Positions 8,052 to 15,518 of a stretch of 20,018 bases of DNA are shown here, piece after piece. Source of the stretch: a virus. The notes under the pieces are model-generated. The model was given only the letters and a program-made list of their open reading frames with translations. It was not told the origin of the DNA and made no database searches. Location of the stretch: the IMG/VR virus record IMGVR_UViG_3300009507_000179, positions 1 to 20,018 of that record, one strand, 5' to 3'. Position numbers and translations under genes: made by a program. Position 1 is the first letter of the stretch. Every line of letters begins with the position of its first letter.

Positions 8052-10927
8052 TGCCAGATATTCAAGTCGAAATCAGACCCGGTGAGTTTGCTCCCTTCGA
8101 GATAAGTGGTGAAAAGCCAAACTACGTCGAAATGAAGCAAATAGAAAAACTTGTCAGGGAAATGGAAAGGTCAGACCGCAGCGTTTCTTTCGATTCTGGC
8201 TCTGAAAGTGAGTTTGATACAGAAACTGGCATTACGAACAACAAGCTAAGGCGACAACTTGCTGGCGCTGAAACTTCTGGAGAAGAAGAAAAAGTCCTTG
8301 GTCGCTTTGGTTTTAGGGAAGGTGACTATACTAGAGATAATCGTGGAAATTTAGCGATTACTCCAAAAGGCGCACTTTTGCTCGGCATAGACACTGACAA
8401 GCCTATCATGATTGACGAAAGTGGATTTAGTCTGTCTGACTTGCAAGACTTTGTGGGCGCTGCGGGTGAGGAAATAGTAGGTGGTATCGGTGGTGCAATA
8501 GCTGGACAAGCCGCGATTCCTATTCCAATTTTAGGTGCTGCAATAGGTGCTGCAATAGGTGCTGGAGGCGGCAAGCTCTTTGAAGAGGGTGTAGAAACCT
8601 TACGGGGGACCCAAGAGCAAACACTTGGTGAGGTTGGTAAAGATGCGCTAATCGAAGCCGCTATCGCAGGGGCTGGTGAAGGTATATTTGGTCTAGTTGG
8701 TAAGTCTTTTGGAGTGGTTACAGGTCGTGGAAGAGTAGGAAGTAAGCTCGCCCCTGAAACTCAAAAAGAAGTCGCAGAGGCTATAGACTCAAATTATAAA
8801 CCGTCACTATCGGCTATGGGCGCAAATTCTATTGTAGCCAGACAACAGGCTATGTCTGAAAAAGCTCTTGGTACGTCAGCGCGGTTACGACAAAATCACG
8901 AACAAATCATGCAGGACTTGGGAAAGCTGCGTGCTTATGGCGCTGATGGCGGTGTTGACATTGATGCTACGGCTGCAATCTTAACGAATGCTGTGGAATC
9001 AGGAGATACTGCTCTCTTGCAGGCAGAAAAAAGCACAATGACTAACTTGATTAAGCACATGGATGAAATTGCTGTTCAGATAGGTAAGGCCGCGAATAAG
9101 GACGAGTTGTTAAATGCTGACATACAAAACGCTTTTGTTGGCGCATATAAGGCTTTTGATGACAAGGTAAAAGAAAAGTTTGCTAACCTTGAAAACCTCA
9201 CAAATAGTGCTGTTGGAGATACTGCGCTTTTCAACACTCGCGGATTGAAAGCTGACGCCAAATTGGAGCTTGATAGACTGGTAGCGGCTGGATCAGGAAA
9301 TCTTGGGAAGTCGCGTGATGCGGTAAAGGAGCTTATGCAATTACCTGATGACGCATCTTTTACTCAAGTTTATAAAGCTAGAAAAACTTTAAATGACACT
9401 TGGATGGGTAATTACGGTTCTGACAGTGTGGAACTTATGAAAGATAAATTTCTTAGTAAGTTAGATGACTTCATATCGCCACAGTCGGTTAATAACGCCA
9501 TGAGGAGAAAGGCGGCTATTGATCTAACAGACGCAGATAAAAAACTATTTAAAGATGTCGCGGCTGAAATACCAAAATTGCGTAGTTTCTTTAAACAGGG
9601 AATGGATAGTTTTGAAAAAGTGTCGTCTGCTGCTAGTTTAAAAAGCCTAAACTCAGCCGTAAAAGGTGGGAAAGAACTTAATCCATCACAAGCGTTTAAG
9701 AATTTAATTCGTCAAGACAACCCAAAATTGCTAAAAGATGCTCGTAAAGTTTTAGGTGATAAGGTTTACGATCCCTTGCGCGAACGAGCCGCTGGTGAAT
9801 GGCTTCGCAGGGCTATGCGAGAATCTGGATCGACTTTAGATTCTACTAAAAAGTTTAGTGGCAGCAAGTTAAAGGAAAAAATAGACTCTTTAGGTGGAAC
9901 AGCCGATGAATTGTTCGGCTCTAAAATATCTGAAGTTCGAAAGCTCGCAGACCAAATGGACTCTTTGTCTTTAACTCGCGTAGATCAAAGCGTTATAGAT
10001 GATTATTTAAATGCAGGTGGAAATGAAACTGGCGTTGATTTGCTTCGTAATATTAAAGACGCGATGCAGGAAAAGGCTCAGTTTGACAAAGCAGCTATTG
10101 CTAGGAAACTTCGCGCTGGGTCATTAATGCCAGAAGAAGCGGCAGATTTATTAGCAAGTCCATCTGTGAAAGGTAATGACATTACTAAATTGTCAAAGTT
10201 TTTTCAAAACAAGCCAGATGAACTAGCCGAACTACAGTCATACTACATGCAAAATCTAATTGGAGATTTCGAGCATACATTTATGACAGACAAAAAAGCA
10301 TTTAGAATTTTATCTGACCGCTTACTAAAAGCTGAAAAGTCTGGCAAATTAAGAGCTTTATTTCCTGAAGCCGAAGCTGATTCTATAGCACTATTCGGAA
10401 GAAACATGAAAGTTTTAGGGTCATCGGCTGAAGGCGGTGATCTTGTTGCCGCGAACATTGCAGCCAATCCATTAGAAAATATAGGAACACTTGCTCGGCT
10501 TAGTATGGTCGGAAGATTTCTATCAACTGGGCCATTCTATACATCTTTTGCGGCTAGGTACGGAAAAGAAGCAGCAAAAGAAAAAACTAAAGCTGGCAAA
10601 ATGCAAGTATTTTTAAAAGTTTTGAATGATACTTCTGCGTCTTTTGCCAAACAACAAGGCACTAGAGAGATTGTAGATACTTATAGCTCAATGAAATCAG
10701 GAGCTTCTGAAATAGCAAATGATTTTAAAAATCAACTTCAATCTAATCGAATGTCCCCGGCAGCACCTCGTGTAAACCGAACAAGTGTTCCGGTTCCAAG
10801 TGTTGGACCAGTTTTTGAAATGCCTTCTGTAGCAGTCGAGAATCAAACACTTAGAGAAAGAGCGCGAGAAAACCCAGCCGTGGCCTCGACACTACTAGGT
10901 GGCTTGAGTAACGCTGGTTTACTCTAG
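8051..10927 (+). CDS. Giant internal virion/ejection-type protein with glycine-zipper segment
   Basis: This 958-aa protein begins MPDIQVEIRPGEFAPFEISG. At about residues 137-182 there is a Gly/Ala/Ile-rich hydrophobic region with GxxxG spacing, including a repeated GAAI unit, followed by a second hydrophobic patch. Such glycine-zipper segments occur in phage ejection proteins that insert into the host envelope. The rest is long, Lys/Leu/Asp-rich and helical with no catalytic motif that I can see. Being the last and largest gene of the virion run fits a DNA-ejection conduit or core protein. Its TAG stop lies in the palindrome CTAG (10924-10927), which also supplies the stop of the opposing minus-strand gene, giving a 4-bp tail-to-tail overlap. 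Confidence 0.65.
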   Translation: MPDIQVEIRPGEFAPFEISGEKPNYVEMKQIEKLVREMERSDRSVSFDSGSESEFDTETGITNNKLRRQLAGAETSGEEEKVLGRFGFREGDYTRDNRGNLAITPKGALLLGIDTDKPIMIDESGFSLSDLQDFVGAAGEEIVGGIGGAIAGQAAIPIPILGAAIGAAIGAGGGKLFEEGVETLRGTQEQTLGEVGKDALIEAAIAGAGEGIFGLVGKSFGVVTGRGRVGSKLAPETQKEVAEAIDSNYKPSLSAMGANSIVARQQAMSEKALGTSARLRQNHEQIMQDLGKLRAYGADGGVDIDATAAILTNAVESGDTALLQAEKSTMTNLIKHMDEIAVQIGKAANKDELLNADIQNAFVGAYKAFDDKVKEKFANLENLTNSAVGDTALFNTRGLKADAKLELDRLVAAGSGNLGKSRDAVKELMQLPDDASFTQVYKARKTLNDTWMGNYGSDSVELMKDKFLSKLDDFISPQSVNNAMRRKAAIDLTDADKKLFKDVAAEIPKLRSFFKQGMDSFEKVSSAASLKSLNSAVKGGKELNPSQAFKNLIRQDNPKLLKDARKVLGDKVYDPLRERAAGEWLRRAMRESGSTLDSTKKFSGSKLKEKIDSLGGTADELFGSKISEVRKLADQMDSLSLTRVDQSVIDDYLNAGGNETGVDLLRNIKDAMQEKAQFDKAAIARKLRAGSLMPEEAADLLASPSVKGNDITKLSKFFQNKPDELAELQSYYMQNLIGDFEHTFMTDKKAFRILSDRLLKAEKSGKLRALFPEAEADSIALFGRNMKVLGSSAEGGDLVAANIAANPLENIGTLARLSMVGRFLSTGPFYTSFAARYGKEAAKEKTKAGKMQVFLKVLNDTSASFAKQQGTREIVDTYSSMKSGASEIANDFKNQLQSNRMSPAAPRVNRTSVPVPSVGPVFEMPSVAVENQTLRERARENPAVASTLLGGLSNAGLL
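8533..8564 (+). repeat. Short in-frame tandem repeat (12 bp, about 2.7 copies)
   Basis: The unit AGGTGCTGCAAT starts at 8533, 8545 and 8557, the last copy being partial. It encodes successive Gly-Ala-Ala-Ile units in the glycine-zipper region of the 958-aa protein. The copies are identical at DNA level, suggesting recent slippage or maintenance of the GxxxG pattern. Because the unit is a multiple of 3, copy-number change would lengthen or shorten the hydrophobic helix without a frameshift. Confidence 0.8.
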
Positions 10928-11139
10928 TCTTCAATGACTGACGCGATCCCACCAATTCCCGAAGCGGCTGGGATCGTATAGGACGACTTGACATCAAGCC
11001 CAATGCTTTCGTATGTTTCTTCAATCATACGCGAAAGCTGACGACCAATCGCACGATCCTCGTGATCCGCAATGGCTACCAACTTGTCGTAAGCGTCTAT
11101 AGAAACACCTACGGATTTGTACTTACCGGGGTTTGGCAT
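10924..11139 (-). CDS. Small ribbon-helix-helix-like DNA-binding protein (candidate regulator)
   Basis: This is the only convincing minus-strand gene. The ATG with a ribosome binding site (AAGGAA about 7 nt upstream on the minus strand) is at 11139, giving 71 aa; an upstream in-frame ATG at 11244 would run into the divergent gene and lacks support. The sequence KYKSVGVSIDAYDKLVAIAD, then a basic helix (RAIGRQLSRMIEE), fits a beta-strand followed by two helices as in Arc/CopG-type regulators. It sits between the virion and replication modules, with a divergent neighbour and a near-palindrome over its own promoter, so autoregulation or control of the early genes is plausible. An antitoxin is the main alternative, but no toxin partner is visible. 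Confidence 0.65.
   Translation of the reverse strand: MPNPGKYKSVGVSIDAYDKLVAIADHEDRAIGRQLSRMIEETYESIGLDVKSSYTIPAASGIGGIASVIED
10944..10976. other. 8-bp inverted repeat between converging transcripts
   Basis: CGATCCCA (10944-10951) and TGGGATCG (10969-10976) are perfect complements with a 17-nt loop. They lie within the 3' coding end of the minus-strand regulator gene, just past the virion gene stop. There is no U-tract, but this is where opposing transcripts meet and there is no intergenic space, so a hairpin could slow or end either transcript. It may equally be a by-product of coding. Confidence 0.3.
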
Positions 11140-11158
11140 TGGAGATTCCTTCCCATAA

Positions 11159-11533
11159 ATGACCTTTTCAAATGTATATAATCCCAAGCGGCGTGGGTCA
11201 AGACCCAAGTATGGAAATAAGAAGGTCACGATAGATGGCATCAAGTTCGATTCTAAGTGGGAAGGCGAACGCTATCTATACATCAAGTCGCTCGAACGCG
11301 CTGGGCGTGTTAAAGACTTAGAACTACAAGTGCGCTACAACCTGATCGTTAACGAACAGAAGATATGCGCCTACATTGCTGACTTCCGCTACAAGCGTGA
11401 AGACAAGGACGGCGAGTGGCACGAAATTGTTGAAGACGCCAAGGGAGTTGAAACTCCTGAATTTAAACTAAAAAAGAAACTCATGAAGGCTTGTCTGGGC
11501 ATAGAAATATTTCTTTCCAAAAAAAGTGCTTGA
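11159..11533 (+). CDS. DUF1064-family nuclease-like protein
   Basis: This 124-aa protein has the DUF1064 pattern: a basic N-terminus, KYGNKKVTIDGIKFDSKWE (E35), AYIADFRY (D75) and IVEDAKGVETPEF (E92, K95). The D/ExK arrangement fits the PD-(D/E)XK nuclease superfamily, and the family is generally proposed to act like a Holliday-junction resolvase. It opens the replication/recombination module, which fits a role in resolving branched DNA. The ATG at 11159 lacks a well-spaced Shine-Dalgarno (GGAG is about 15 nt upstream), but no other in-frame ATG precedes the conserved region. The first ~50 bp overlap the promoter of the divergent regulator gene. Confidence 0.8.
   Translation: MTFSNVYNPKRRGSRPKYGNKKVTIDGIKFDSKWEGERYLYIKSLERAGRVKDLELQVRYNLIVNEQKICAYIADFRYKREDKDGEWHEIVEDAKGVETPEFKLKKKLMKACLGIEIFLSKKSA
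11173..11207 (-). promoter_or_regulatory. Minus-strand promoter with overlapping near-palindrome
   Basis: On the minus strand TTGACC (11196-11201) and TATACA (11173-11178) are 17 bp apart, 5/6 and 4/6 matches to sigma70 boxes, placed correctly to transcribe the ribbon-helix-helix gene. TGGGTC-AA-GACCCA (11194-11207) is a near-palindrome covering the -35 box. A repressor bound there would block this promoter, and the gene's own product is the natural candidate. The site lies inside the first codons of the DUF1064 gene, so a bound protein could also affect that transcript. Confidence 0.5.
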
Positions 11534-11559
11534 CGTACCCCACGCCATATGGTTATGTT
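11530..11559 (+). promoter_or_regulatory. Promoter for the recombination operon
   Basis: TTGACG (11530-11535, 5/6 match) and TATGTT (11554-11559, 4/6 match) are separated by 18 bp in the 62-bp gap after the DUF1064 gene. The -35 box overlaps the stop codon area of that gene. The ribosome binding site AAAGGA follows, just before ATG 11596. The spacer contains CCATATGGTTA, which recurs as part of a palindrome at 19471-19484. This promoter would drive the coiled-coil protein, Sak4-like ATPase and SSB-like genes. Confidence 0.55.
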
Positions 11560-11595
11560 TGGGACTCTAGTAACTTAAAGCGGAAAGGAAACGAC

Positions 11596-11994
11596 ATGAA
11601 CAGTCGTGAGCTATTCGAGCGTCGAGACGAACTCAAGCATGTCATCAGTGAGATGCGCCTTGAACTCAAAGACGTTGAAGAACAACTCTCAGATACATTT
11701 CTACCTGTAGCAAAAGACGTGCTGCGCTCCAACGGTAAAGACTTCGGCACTGCCCAAATCACAGAGGGCAACCAAAGGCTCAAGGTAACTGTTGGCAAGA
11801 AAGTATCATGGGATCAAGACATGTTGCGTGACAAGTTGAACGCTATGTCTCCAGAAGATGCACATCACTATGGAAAGCTGACGTTTGCCGTAGAAGAGCG
11901 CAAATTCACAGCCGCACCTCCATCTATCAGAAGTGAGCTTGAAGAGTGCCGCACAGTAGAGACAGGCCGCGTTACAGTCGAGGAGGTAGAATAA
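11596..11994 (+). CDS. Small coiled-coil protein of the recombination operon, unknown
   Basis: This 132-aa protein starts at ATG 11596 behind AAAGGA. Earlier in-frame starts would overlap the previous gene and the promoter. The first ~45 residues are a charged heptad-like helix (ELFERRDELKHVISEMRLEL) likely to form a coiled coil. The rest is mixed alpha/beta with RLKVTVGKKVSWDQDML and a C-terminal acidic tail. I recognise it only as a type of small protein that often precedes Sak4-like genes in phages; its function is unknown to me. The stop overlaps the next start (TAATG), so it may be a partner or loading factor of the ATPase. That is inference. Confidence 0.7.
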   Translation: MNSRELFERRDELKHVISEMRLELKDVEEQLSDTFLPVAKDVLRSNGKDFGTAQITEGNQRLKVTVGKKVSWDQDMLRDKLNAMSPEDAHHYGKLTFAVEERKFTAAPPSIRSELEECRTVETGRVTVEEVE

Positions 11995-12857
11995 TGGCTT
12001 TGCAAATTATCACAGCAGATCAGCGTTTAGCTGAGAAAAAGGGCCACAAGATTGTGGTGTGTGGATCAAGCGGTGTGGGTAAAACCACACTGGCTCGCAC
12101 GCTCAATCCAGCAACTACCTTGTTTATGGACTTGGAAGCTGGCGATGCGGCTATCGAGGGGCATCCTATCGACGTTGTGCGTCCTCGCACATGGGTAGAA
12201 TGTCGTGACCTTGCGTGCTTCTTGGGCGGTGCAAACCCATCCTTATCAGAAGACCAGCCATATGGTCAGTCGCACTACGACTATGTGGCGCAGATGTATG
12301 GCGACTCCTCAGACGTGTGGCAGAAGTACGATACGCTGTTTGTGGACTCAATCACCGTAGCAGGGCGTTTGTGCTTCCAGTGGTGCTTACAACAGCCTGA
12401 AGCGCGCTCTGAGCGTTCTGGCAAGGTTGATACGCGCGCTGTCTACGGAATGCACGGTCGTGAGATGATGTCGTGGCTTACACACATCCAGCACATCCGC
12501 GCAAAGAACGTGATCTTTGTCGGCATCTTGGATGAAGTCACAGACGATTACGGTCGCAAGCAATACAACATGCAGATCGAAGGCGCAAAGACTGGTCGTG
12601 AATTGCCGGGAATTGTGGACGAAGTTATCACAATGGCAGTTCTCTCAGGAGATCATGGTCAGTATCGCGCCTTTGTATGTCAGCCGCTAAACGAATGGGG
12701 CTACCCAGCCAAGGACCGTTCTGGGCGTCTTGACGTATTAGAAGAGCCGCATCTTGGCAAGCTGATTGAAAAGATGAATAGTGGCTCACCATTAACCGAC
12801 AACGATCTTACGTTTGTCGATCCTACAACTCAAACTTCTAGCGAAGGAGAAGCATAA
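11994..12857 (+). CDS. Sak4-like RecA-fold ATPase (single-strand annealing recombinase type)
   Basis: This 287-aa protein has Walker A GSSGVGKTT at residues 24-32 and Walker B YDTLFVDS ending at D118. The later elements NVIFVGILDEV and GRELPGIVDEVI fit the AAA_24/Sak4 group of phage recombination ATPases, which bind ssDNA and promote annealing with a partner SSB. The start at 11994 is set by the TAATG overlap; earlier in-frame codons lie in the previous gene. The next gene is the SSB-like protein expected as the partner, again with a one-base overlap. Confidence in the ATPase fold is high; the precise Sak4 assignment is by motif and neighbourhood. Confidence 0.85.
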   Translation: MALQIITADQRLAEKKGHKIVVCGSSGVGKTTLARTLNPATTLFMDLEAGDAAIEGHPIDVVRPRTWVECRDLACFLGGANPSLSEDQPYGQSHYDYVAQMYGDSSDVWQKYDTLFVDSITVAGRLCFQWCLQQPEARSERSGKVDTRAVYGMHGREMMSWLTHIQHIRAKNVIFVGILDEVTDDYGRKQYNMQIEGAKTGRELPGIVDEVITMAVLSGDHGQYRAFVCQPLNEWGYPAKDRSGRLDVLEEPHLGKLIEKMNSGSPLTDNDLTFVDPTTQTSSEGEA

Positions 12858-13471
12858 TGCTTAATTTTAATAATGTACCCGCAGACGAAAACCCAAAGAA
12901 CCAAGAGTTTTCTTTAATCCCTAGTGGCTCTGTGGTTCGCGCAGTAGTTCTTGTTCAACAGGGCGACATCGAATTGCCTGAATTCGGTCAAGGCGCATGG
13001 TTCAAGAAATCACAAAGCACATCCGCTAAGTGGATGAACCTTGAGTTCACAATCATCGGTGGCGAGTATGACCGCCGCAAGTTCTGGCACAGCGTATTCT
13101 TAGATGGCGACAAGCTAGGTCAAAGCGGTATGCCTCATGCTAAGGAGATTGGTCTGCGCACGTTGAAGTCTATTGTCGAAAGCGCACGAAACATCAGCCC
13201 AGCGGACGTATCTCCACAAGCGCAACAAAACCGCAACATCAGCAGTATGATGGACTTGAGCGGTATGGAGATTTGCGCTAAGGTTGGCATTAAGAAGGGC
13301 ACCAACGGTTATAAAGACAATAACCAACTCATGGCTGCTCTCACGCCAGATAACTCAGAATTTTTGCCCCAAGGCAGTATTCCAATGCAACAAACTACAA
13401 TTGCTCCGAATGCTGCACCACAAGCTCCTGCACAAAATAGCGGTGCAGTTCCTTCTTGGGCGCAAAGGTAA
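12857..13471 (+). CDS. DUF669-like ssDNA-binding protein
   Basis: This 204-aa protein begins MLNFNNVPADENPKNQEFSL, and its first ~140 residues carry beta-strand-rich segments (VVRAVVLVQQGD, WMNLEFTIIGGEYDRRKFWHSVFL) in the order of DUF669-like proteins, which are OB-fold-like phage ssDNA-binding proteins. The last ~45 residues are a Gln/Ala/Pro-rich flexible linker ending VPSWAQR, a short aromatic tail that may recruit partners, as SSB tails do. AAGGAG precedes the start. Position immediately after a Sak4-like ATPase supports the call. The RNA structure in the downstream gap may relate to this protein. Confidence 0.75.
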   Translation: MLNFNNVPADENPKNQEFSLIPSGSVVRAVVLVQQGDIELPEFGQGAWFKKSQSTSAKWMNLEFTIIGGEYDRRKFWHSVFLDGDKLGQSGMPHAKEIGLRTLKSIVESARNISPADVSPQAQQNRNISSMMDLSGMEICAKVGIKKGTNGYKDNNQLMAALTPDNSEFLPQGSIPMQQTTIAPNAAPQAPAQNSGAVPSWAQR

Positions 13472-13472
13472 T

Positions 13473-13561
13473 CTAGCGGCAGGGCCATTCCGCGCCTGCT
13501 AGACCACGGATAGGGGGGCCGTGGGCCGCGAACCCCCCAACTTACTATTCTAGCAAATAGG
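13473..13561 (+). promoter_or_regulatory. Structured RNA leader between SSB-like and helicase genes, with H-type pseudoknot
   Basis: The 97-bp gap is much richer in G+C than its flanks and can form three elements. First, a bulged hairpin pairs 13473-13475 and 13479-13483 with 13495-13502. Second, a pseudoknot at 13504-13538 has stem 1 CCACGG (13504-13509) with CCGTGG (13519-13524), and stem 2 G6 (13513-13518) with C6 (13533-13538). Its loops are 3, 0 and 8 nt, an ideal H-type geometry. Third, a small hairpin pairs CTATT (13545-13549) with AATAG (13556-13560), covering part of the ribosome binding region (AGG 13559-13561) of the helicase gene. Control of helicase translation, or of SSB amount, is the likely purpose; the ligand is unknown. 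Confidence 0.6.
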
Positions 13562-13568
13562 TATAATC

Positions 13569-15263
13569 ATGTTACTCAGACCCTACCAAGAGGTAGCCGT
13601 GTCTGACGCTTGCACAGCGTTAGACAAACACAAAAACACACTCGTAGTCGCGCCCACAGGTGCAGGCAAAACGATCATGTTATCCGCCCTTGTTGGCAAG
13701 AGATACAAAAAGGGAAAGCGCGTCCTAATCATCCAGCATAGGGATGAGCTAGTTGAGCAGAACAAAGAGAAGTTCGAGCGCGTTAACCCATACATCACAA
13801 CAAGCATTGTGAACGGCACAGTAAAGCATTGGGACGGCGAAGCTGTATTCTCAATGGTTCAAACAATGTCGCGAGATAATAACCTGCGCAAACGCCCGAA
13901 GTTTGACATGGTAGTTATCGACGAAAGCCACCACGCCGCCGCAGACACCTATCGCAAGGTGATCGACGCTGTGATCGAAGACAACGAAGACGCAGAGATT
14001 GTAGGCTTTACAGCCACTCCAAACCGGGGGGATGGCAAGGGGCTGCGCGATGTATTCAACAACTGCGCACACCAGATCGAAATGGCGACACTAATCCGCG
14101 AAGGATTTCTTGTGCGCCCTACATCTTATGTCGTTGATCTGGGCGTTAATGACCAACTGGATAATGTGACGCGCCGTGGCAAAGAGTACGACATGGAAGA
14201 GGTCGCAGCGATTATGGATCGCCAAGTCATCAACGAACGTATCGTGGATGAGTGGATGGAAAAAGCTGGTGATCGCAAGACAGTCGTGTTCTGCTCAACC
14301 GTATTACATGCCGAACATGTTTGCGAAGCCTATCTTCGCGCTGGCATCAAAGCCAATTTTGTTACGGGAGAAACGCCCAAGGACAAACGTGCAGAAATGC
14401 TGCATGATCTTGAGTTTGGTGATCTGCAAGTTATCGTCAACGTAATGGTGCTGACAGAGGGATTTGATGCACCTCCAGTCTCATGTGTTGTCTTGACGCG
14501 CCCGTGCTCTCAGAAGGGCACAATGGTGCAGATGATCGGTCGTGGACTGCGCATCGTTGATCCTGAGCTATATCCAAATACCATCAAGACCGATTGCATC
14601 GTCATGGACTTTGGCACATCAATCATCACGCATGGTACGCTGGACGAAACAGCAAACCTAGACGGCGCAGAGAAGCGCGAAGGCGAGGAAGCTCCCACTA
14701 AGGTTTGCCCAGAGTGCGAAAGCGAAGTCGCAACAAATACGCGCGTCTGCCCAATCTGTGAACACGAGTTCGAGCAAAAGCAAAAAGACGAATTGCACAA
14801 CTTCGTCATGACCGAATACGATCTCATGGAAATGTCACCATTCATGTGGATTGATCCATATGGTCTTGGCACTGCAATGATGGCTACAGGCTTCCAAGGG
14901 TTCACTATGGTGGCGAAGGTCGGAACATACTGGATGGCGATTGTAAAGCCGCAGTCAGGGCGCGTTAGAGTGGTATCTATCGGTGAGAAGGTGCAAGCGA
15001 TGGCCGCAGCGGATGATTTCTTGCGCGAGATCGAAGATAGTAGCGCAGCAAACAAGTCAAAGCGGTGGCTTAACCAAGCCGCTACGCCAAAACAAAAAGA
15101 AATTCTGCGCAATAAAGGCGTGCAGATCAGCGAAATGGATTTCTCTTGGACAAAGTACAAAGCTGCATGTTGTTTAGGATACTATTTTAATCGAACACAA
15201 ATTGATAGACTGATTTCAGATAACTGGGAAAGACTAACGGGAGAAGAACATGGAACGATCTGA
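13569..15263 (+). CDS. SF2 DEAD/DEAH-box-type helicase with C-terminal zinc finger
   Basis: This 564-aa protein has a complete superfamily 2 motif set: Q7 upstream, motif I APTGAGKT (28-35), motif II DESH (118-121), motif III TATP (148-151), motif V TEGFDAP and motif VI QMIGRGLR (321-328). Behind the helicase core is a four-cysteine zinc finger (C380, C383, C394, C397), then a ~160-aa C-terminal domain with an ATPKQKEILRNKG segment. It resembles phage SSL2/RadD-like helicases that unwind or remodel branched DNA during replication and recombination. The ribosome binding site is weak (AGG, 7-nt spacing) and sits in a potential hairpin, consistent with translational control. The stop lies 14 bp inside the next gene. 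Confidence 0.9.
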   Translation: MLLRPYQEVAVSDACTALDKHKNTLVVAPTGAGKTIMLSALVGKRYKKGKRVLIIQHRDELVEQNKEKFERVNPYITTSIVNGTVKHWDGEAVFSMVQTMSRDNNLRKRPKFDMVVIDESHHAAADTYRKVIDAVIEDNEDAEIVGFTATPNRGDGKGLRDVFNNCAHQIEMATLIREGFLVRPTSYVVDLGVNDQLDNVTRRGKEYDMEEVAAIMDRQVINERIVDEWMEKAGDRKTVVFCSTVLHAEHVCEAYLRAGIKANFVTGETPKDKRAEMLHDLEFGDLQVIVNVMVLTEGFDAPPVSCVVLTRPCSQKGTMVQMIGRGLRIVDPELYPNTIKTDCIVMDFGTSIITHGTLDETANLDGAEKREGEEAPTKVCPECESEVATNTRVCPICEHEFEQKQKDELHNFVMTEYDLMEMSPFMWIDPYGLGTAMMATGFQGFTMVAKVGTYWMAIVKPQSGRVRVVSIGEKVQAMAAADDFLREIEDSSAANKSKRWLNQAATPKQKEILRNKGVQISEMDFSWTKYKAACCLGYYFNRTQIDRLISDNWERLTGEEHGTI

Positions 15264-15516
15264 AACATTAGATACAGCTAAGGAATATGTTACCAAGGAT
15301 CGTGCCGCTACGCATGGTGATATGGAGTCAAACCTGACAACTATAGCAAACCTATGGTCGATTTACTTGGACACGTTAATCAAGCCGCATGACGTAGGGG
15401 CTATGATGGCTATGCTTAAAATTGCTCGCATAAAATCCAATCCCCAAAATGCAGACAACTGGATCGACGGCTGTGGTTACTTGGCGTGTGGCAACGAATT
15501 GTCCAGCAAGGAATAA
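15250..15516 (+). CDS. DUF6378-like small phage protein
   Basis: This 88-aa protein has the pattern I associate with DUF6378: R-A-A-T-H-G-D near the N-terminus, then IANLWSIYLDTLI, DVGAMMAMLKIARI and DNWIDGCGYLA. It looks all-helical. The family is common in phage replication regions and I know of no firmly established function. The start overlaps the helicase 3' end by 14 bp and is preceded by GGGAGAAG, so the two are translationally linked. Confidence 0.75.
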   Translation: MERSETLDTAKEYVTKDRAATHGDMESNLTTIANLWSIYLDTLIKPHDVGAMMAMLKIARIKSNPQNADNWIDGCGYLACGNELSSKE

Positions 15517-15518
15517 AA

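Noticed and set aside
13504-13538. Pistol-type self-cleaving ribozyme
   Set aside because: The loop-to-downstream pseudoknot topology is similar, but the A-rich linker and second helix of pistol ribozymes are missing.
13440-13538. Pseudoknot-stimulated -1 frameshift at the end of the SSB-like gene
   Set aside because: The stop codon is about 33 nt before the pseudoknot and no slippery heptamer lies 5-9 nt upstream of it.
13562-13567. TATAAT just before the helicase start as a promoter
   Set aside because: It ends two bases before the ATG, which would put the transcript start inside the gene, and no -35 box is present.
14510-15160. 216-aa antisense ORF on the minus strand
   Set aside because: It lies wholly within the motif-rich helicase gene, has no ribosome binding site and no recognisable domain; it reflects codon bias of the real gene.
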